DNA of 14,246 nt from Candidatus Moraniibacteriota bacterium. Lineage in GTDB: Bacteria > Patescibacteriota > Minisyncoccia > Moranbacterales > GWC2-37-73. A model generated the notes under the pieces. That model did no database searches. It saw only the letters and a list, made by a program, of their open reading frames with translations, and was not told the DNA's origin. This document shows, piece after piece, positions 12,402-14,246 of the stretch (within the stretch, counting starts at the first letter, position 1; the number at the start of each line of letters is the position of its first letter). The position numbers and the translations under genes are program-made. The DNA is taken from assembly GCA_003510895.1 (NCBI GenBank), contig DOKE01000011.1, positions 20,792 through 35,037 of the forward strand, read 5' to 3'.

Positions 12402-14138
12402 ATGAAATTTTTGAAAAACTTTTTTCCTTTTTTGAGTTGGAAAAAATTGGTTACTCGGGAAAACTTGCAAAAAGATTTAATCGCCGGTTTCATTGGCGCT
12501 GTGATTGTTCTGCCGCAGGGCGTTGCTTTTGCGACAATAGCCGGACTTCCGCCGGAATACGGATTGTATTCAGCTATTGTTCCGGCTATAGTGGCGGCTC
12601 TTTGGGGATCTTCTCGACATTTGGTTTCCGGACCGACCACAGCTATTTCCCTGGTTGTTTTTGCGTCACTCAGTCCCTTTGCGGAAGTAGCCAGTTCTGA
12701 ATATGTGAAATTAGCTCTTACGCTTAGTTTGTTGGTGGGAATGATACAGCTTATTATGGGTTGGATGCGAGTGGGAAAGCTATTGAATTTTGTTTCTCAT
12801 ACGGTGATTGTTGGATTTACAGCCGGAGCAAGCATTTTGATTATTTCCAGTCAAATAAAAAATTTTTTCGGCATCAAGATAGCGCAGGGAAGTTCTTTTT
12901 ATGAAACTATTCACACCTTTATTTCAAAATTTGATCAAATAAATTATTATGTCCTAGCTGTTGGATTAATAACTCTCGCTTCCGGAATAATCATCAGAAA
13001 AGTTTTTCCAAAAATTCCCTATATGATTCCAGCTATGTTGATTGGAAGTTTGGTGGGATTTTTTCTTAACAAGAATTTTGGTTTTGATATAACCGGAATA
13101 AAAACAGTGGGCGCTTTGCCTGCAACACTGCCTCCATTTTCAACTCCAAGTTTTGATTTTGAGATTATAAAAAAAATGGCTTCGCCGGCCTTGGCGATAA
13201 CAATGCTGGCGTTGACTGAAGCTGTGGCAATTTCACGCGCTGTCGCTTTGCGCAGCGGTCAGAAGATTAATGGAAATCAGGAGGTCATCGGACAAGGAAT
13301 GTCTAATATTTTTGGCAGCTTTTTCTCGGCTTATCCGTCTAGCGGTTCTTTTAATCGCAGCGGATTGAATTATGAATCAGGAGCAAAAACTCCCTTCGCT
13401 TCAGTTTTCGCTGCCGCTTTTTTGGCAATAATAATTTTATTTGTCGCATCGTTGGCTAAATTTCTTCCAATTGCGGTTATGGCGGGAATTTTGTTTTTGG
13501 TTGCTTGGGGATTAATTGATTTTCATCATATAAAAAATATTTTCAAGGCTAGTCGAAGCGAAATGGGATTGTTGGTGATAACATTTCTTTCCACTTTATT
13601 TTTAGAATTGGAATTTGCTATTTTTGTGGGAATATTTTTATCGATTATGAATTATTTGAGAAATACTTCAAAACCTCTTTTGGAGTGCTTGGTGCCGGAT
13701 GCCAAACATTTCAATCATAAGTTTATGCCATTTGATGGTTCTCCTCGCTGTCCTCAGTTGGGAATTTTTCGCATAAGCGGTTCGTTATTTTTCGGATCGG
13801 TTAATAATATTGAACAAGAAATGTTTCGCCTTTTGGAGAAAAATCCTCAGAAGAAAAATATTTTGTTTATTTTTAGCGGCGTAAGTATGATTGATTTGAC
13901 TGGAATTGAATTTTTGCGCGAGCAAATAAAAAGTTTCAGAAAAAAAGGCGGAGATGTTTTTTTGAGCAATGTTAATAATGTTGTGTTGAAAAGAATGGAA
14001 AAAGCGGGATTGATTGATTATATTGGAAAGAAAAACATTTTTGATTCTAAACGAGATGCGATTGTTTACATACACTCCAAATTAAATAAAAATATTTGCG
14101 TCGGGTGTAAGAACAAGATATTTATGGAATGTAAATAA
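12402..14138 (+). CDS. SulP-family anion transporter with C-terminal STAS domain
   Basis: An inner-membrane transporter of the SulP/SLC26 family, which moves anions such as sulfate or bicarbonate, usually with Na+ or H+. From ATG 12402 it has 578 residues, normal for the family. The SulP signature is clear at residues 37-82 (LPQGVAFATIAGLPPEYG, then SGPTTAISL). A core of hydrophobic segments up to about 430 is followed by a STAS domain (about 450-555), with a typical STAS core at FSGVSMIDLTGIEFL. The tail ends with Cys566, Cys569 and Cys577, an unusual CxxC-x7-C extension after STAS. The in-frame GTG at 12342 would add 20 hydrophobic residues but lies at the predicted transcription start. The transported ion cannot be told from the sequence; no sulfate-assimilation gene is nearby. 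Confidence 0.92.
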   Translation: MKFLKNFFPFLSWKKLVTRENLQKDLIAGFIGAVIVLPQGVAFATIAGLPPEYGLYSAIVPAIVAALWGSSRHLVSGPTTAISLVVFASLSPFAEVASSEYVKLALTLSLLVGMIQLIMGWMRVGKLLNFVSHTVIVGFTAGASILIISSQIKNFFGIKIAQGSSFYETIHTFISKFDQINYYVLAVGLITLASGIIIRKVFPKIPYMIPAMLIGSLVGFFLNKNFGFDITGIKTVGALPATLPPFSTPSFDFEIIKKMASPALAITMLALTEAVAISRAVALRSGQKINGNQEVIGQGMSNIFGSFFSAYPSSGSFNRSGLNYESGAKTPFASVFAAAFLAIIILFVASLAKFLPIAVMAGILFLVAWGLIDFHHIKNIFKASRSEMGLLVITFLSTLFLELEFAIFVGIFLSIMNYLRNTSKPLLECLVPDAKHFNHKFMPFDGSPRCPQLGIFRISGSLFFGSVNNIEQEMFRLLEKNPQKKNILFIFSGVSMIDLTGIEFLREQIKSFRKKGGDVFLSNVNNVVLKRMEKAGLIDYIGKKNIFDSKRDAIVYIHSKLNKNICVGCKNKIFMECK

Positions 14139-14180
14139 TCTTCAAATCAAAGAAAAAATATTTGCCTATCCCATTTAGTG

Positions 14181-14246
14181 TTCCGAGACTTGGACTCGAA
14201 CCAAGATTAACAGGACCAGAACCTGTCGTCCTACCATTAGACGATC
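14181..14246 (-). tRNA. tRNA-Gln (anticodon CUG), 5' end cut by the window edge
   Basis: The complement gives the D arm GTCT-AATGGTA-GGAC, anticodon arm ACAGG-TTCTGGT-CCTGT (anticodon CTG, codon CAG), T arm CTTGG-TTCGAGT-CCAAG, and the 3' acceptor strand TCTCGGA with discriminator A. The two visible bases of the 5' acceptor strand (GA) pair correctly; five bases are missing beyond 14246. The three bases after the discriminator are CAC, so CCA is not encoded. Confidence 0.93.

Noticed and set aside
1..14246. CRISPR array, rRNA or prophage genes
   Set aside because: No regularly spaced repeats, no rRNA-like stretches and no phage structural or integrase motifs were found on either strand.

Overview
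The window reads as a chromosomal segment of an uncultivated bacterium of the Candidate Phyla Radiation (Patescibacteria), most likely a Parcubacteria-type lineage (a Moranbacteria-like genome is my best guess, from memory and not from a search). The reasons are the AT-rich sequence, compact gene spacing, weak or absent Shine-Dalgarno sites, tRNAs without an encoded CCA, and lineage-style hypothetical proteins beside slim core genes. The genetic code is standard table 11: several genes end in TGA, and an RF2 gene with a TGA-dependent frameshift is present, which argues against the UGA-recoded CPR lineages.

Layout. 1-173: C-terminal end of an unknown gene, closed by a terminator. 316-3318: a four-gene operon for a heterotetrameric 2-oxoacid (pyruvate):ferredoxin oxidoreductase in the order gamma, delta, alpha, beta. 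3333-4755: a 49-residue basic ORF overlapping by 8 nt a 426-residue acidic coiled-coil protein whose C-terminal domain has weak ADP-ribosyltransferase-like features. 4801-4873: tRNA-Thr(CGU) on the minus strand with a clear promoter. 4961-5464: a small membrane metal-dependent hydrolase-like protein. 5516-7452: an odd region in which the first 41 bp of the rubrerythrin gene occur twice, exactly, flanking a very AT-rich gene for a one-pass membrane protein. 7412-9780: a tight rubrerythrin / ZIP metal transporter / prfB (RF2) cluster. 9783-11559: ftsE-ftsX with its own promoter and terminator. 11564-12279: an isolated unknown gene with a strong promoter and terminator. 12306-14138: a SulP-family anion transporter with a STAS domain. 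14181-14246: a partial tRNA-Gln(CUG) on the minus strand.

How the genes fit together. The oxidoreductase implies anaerobic conversion of pyruvate and CoA to acetyl-CoA with reduced ferredoxin. Rubrerythrin (peroxide detoxification through di-iron chemistry) and the ZIP transporter (divalent metal movement) fit an oxygen-sensitive, iron-sulfur-dependent cell. FtsEX is the ABC-type regulator of septal peptidoglycan hydrolysis.

The most unusual items are the 41-bp duplication of the rubrerythrin start around an inserted gene, and the overlapping small-ORF/large-effector pair behind the oxidoreductase operon. I saw no transposase, integrase, CRISPR array or rRNA, and no intergenic stretch above about 300 bases.
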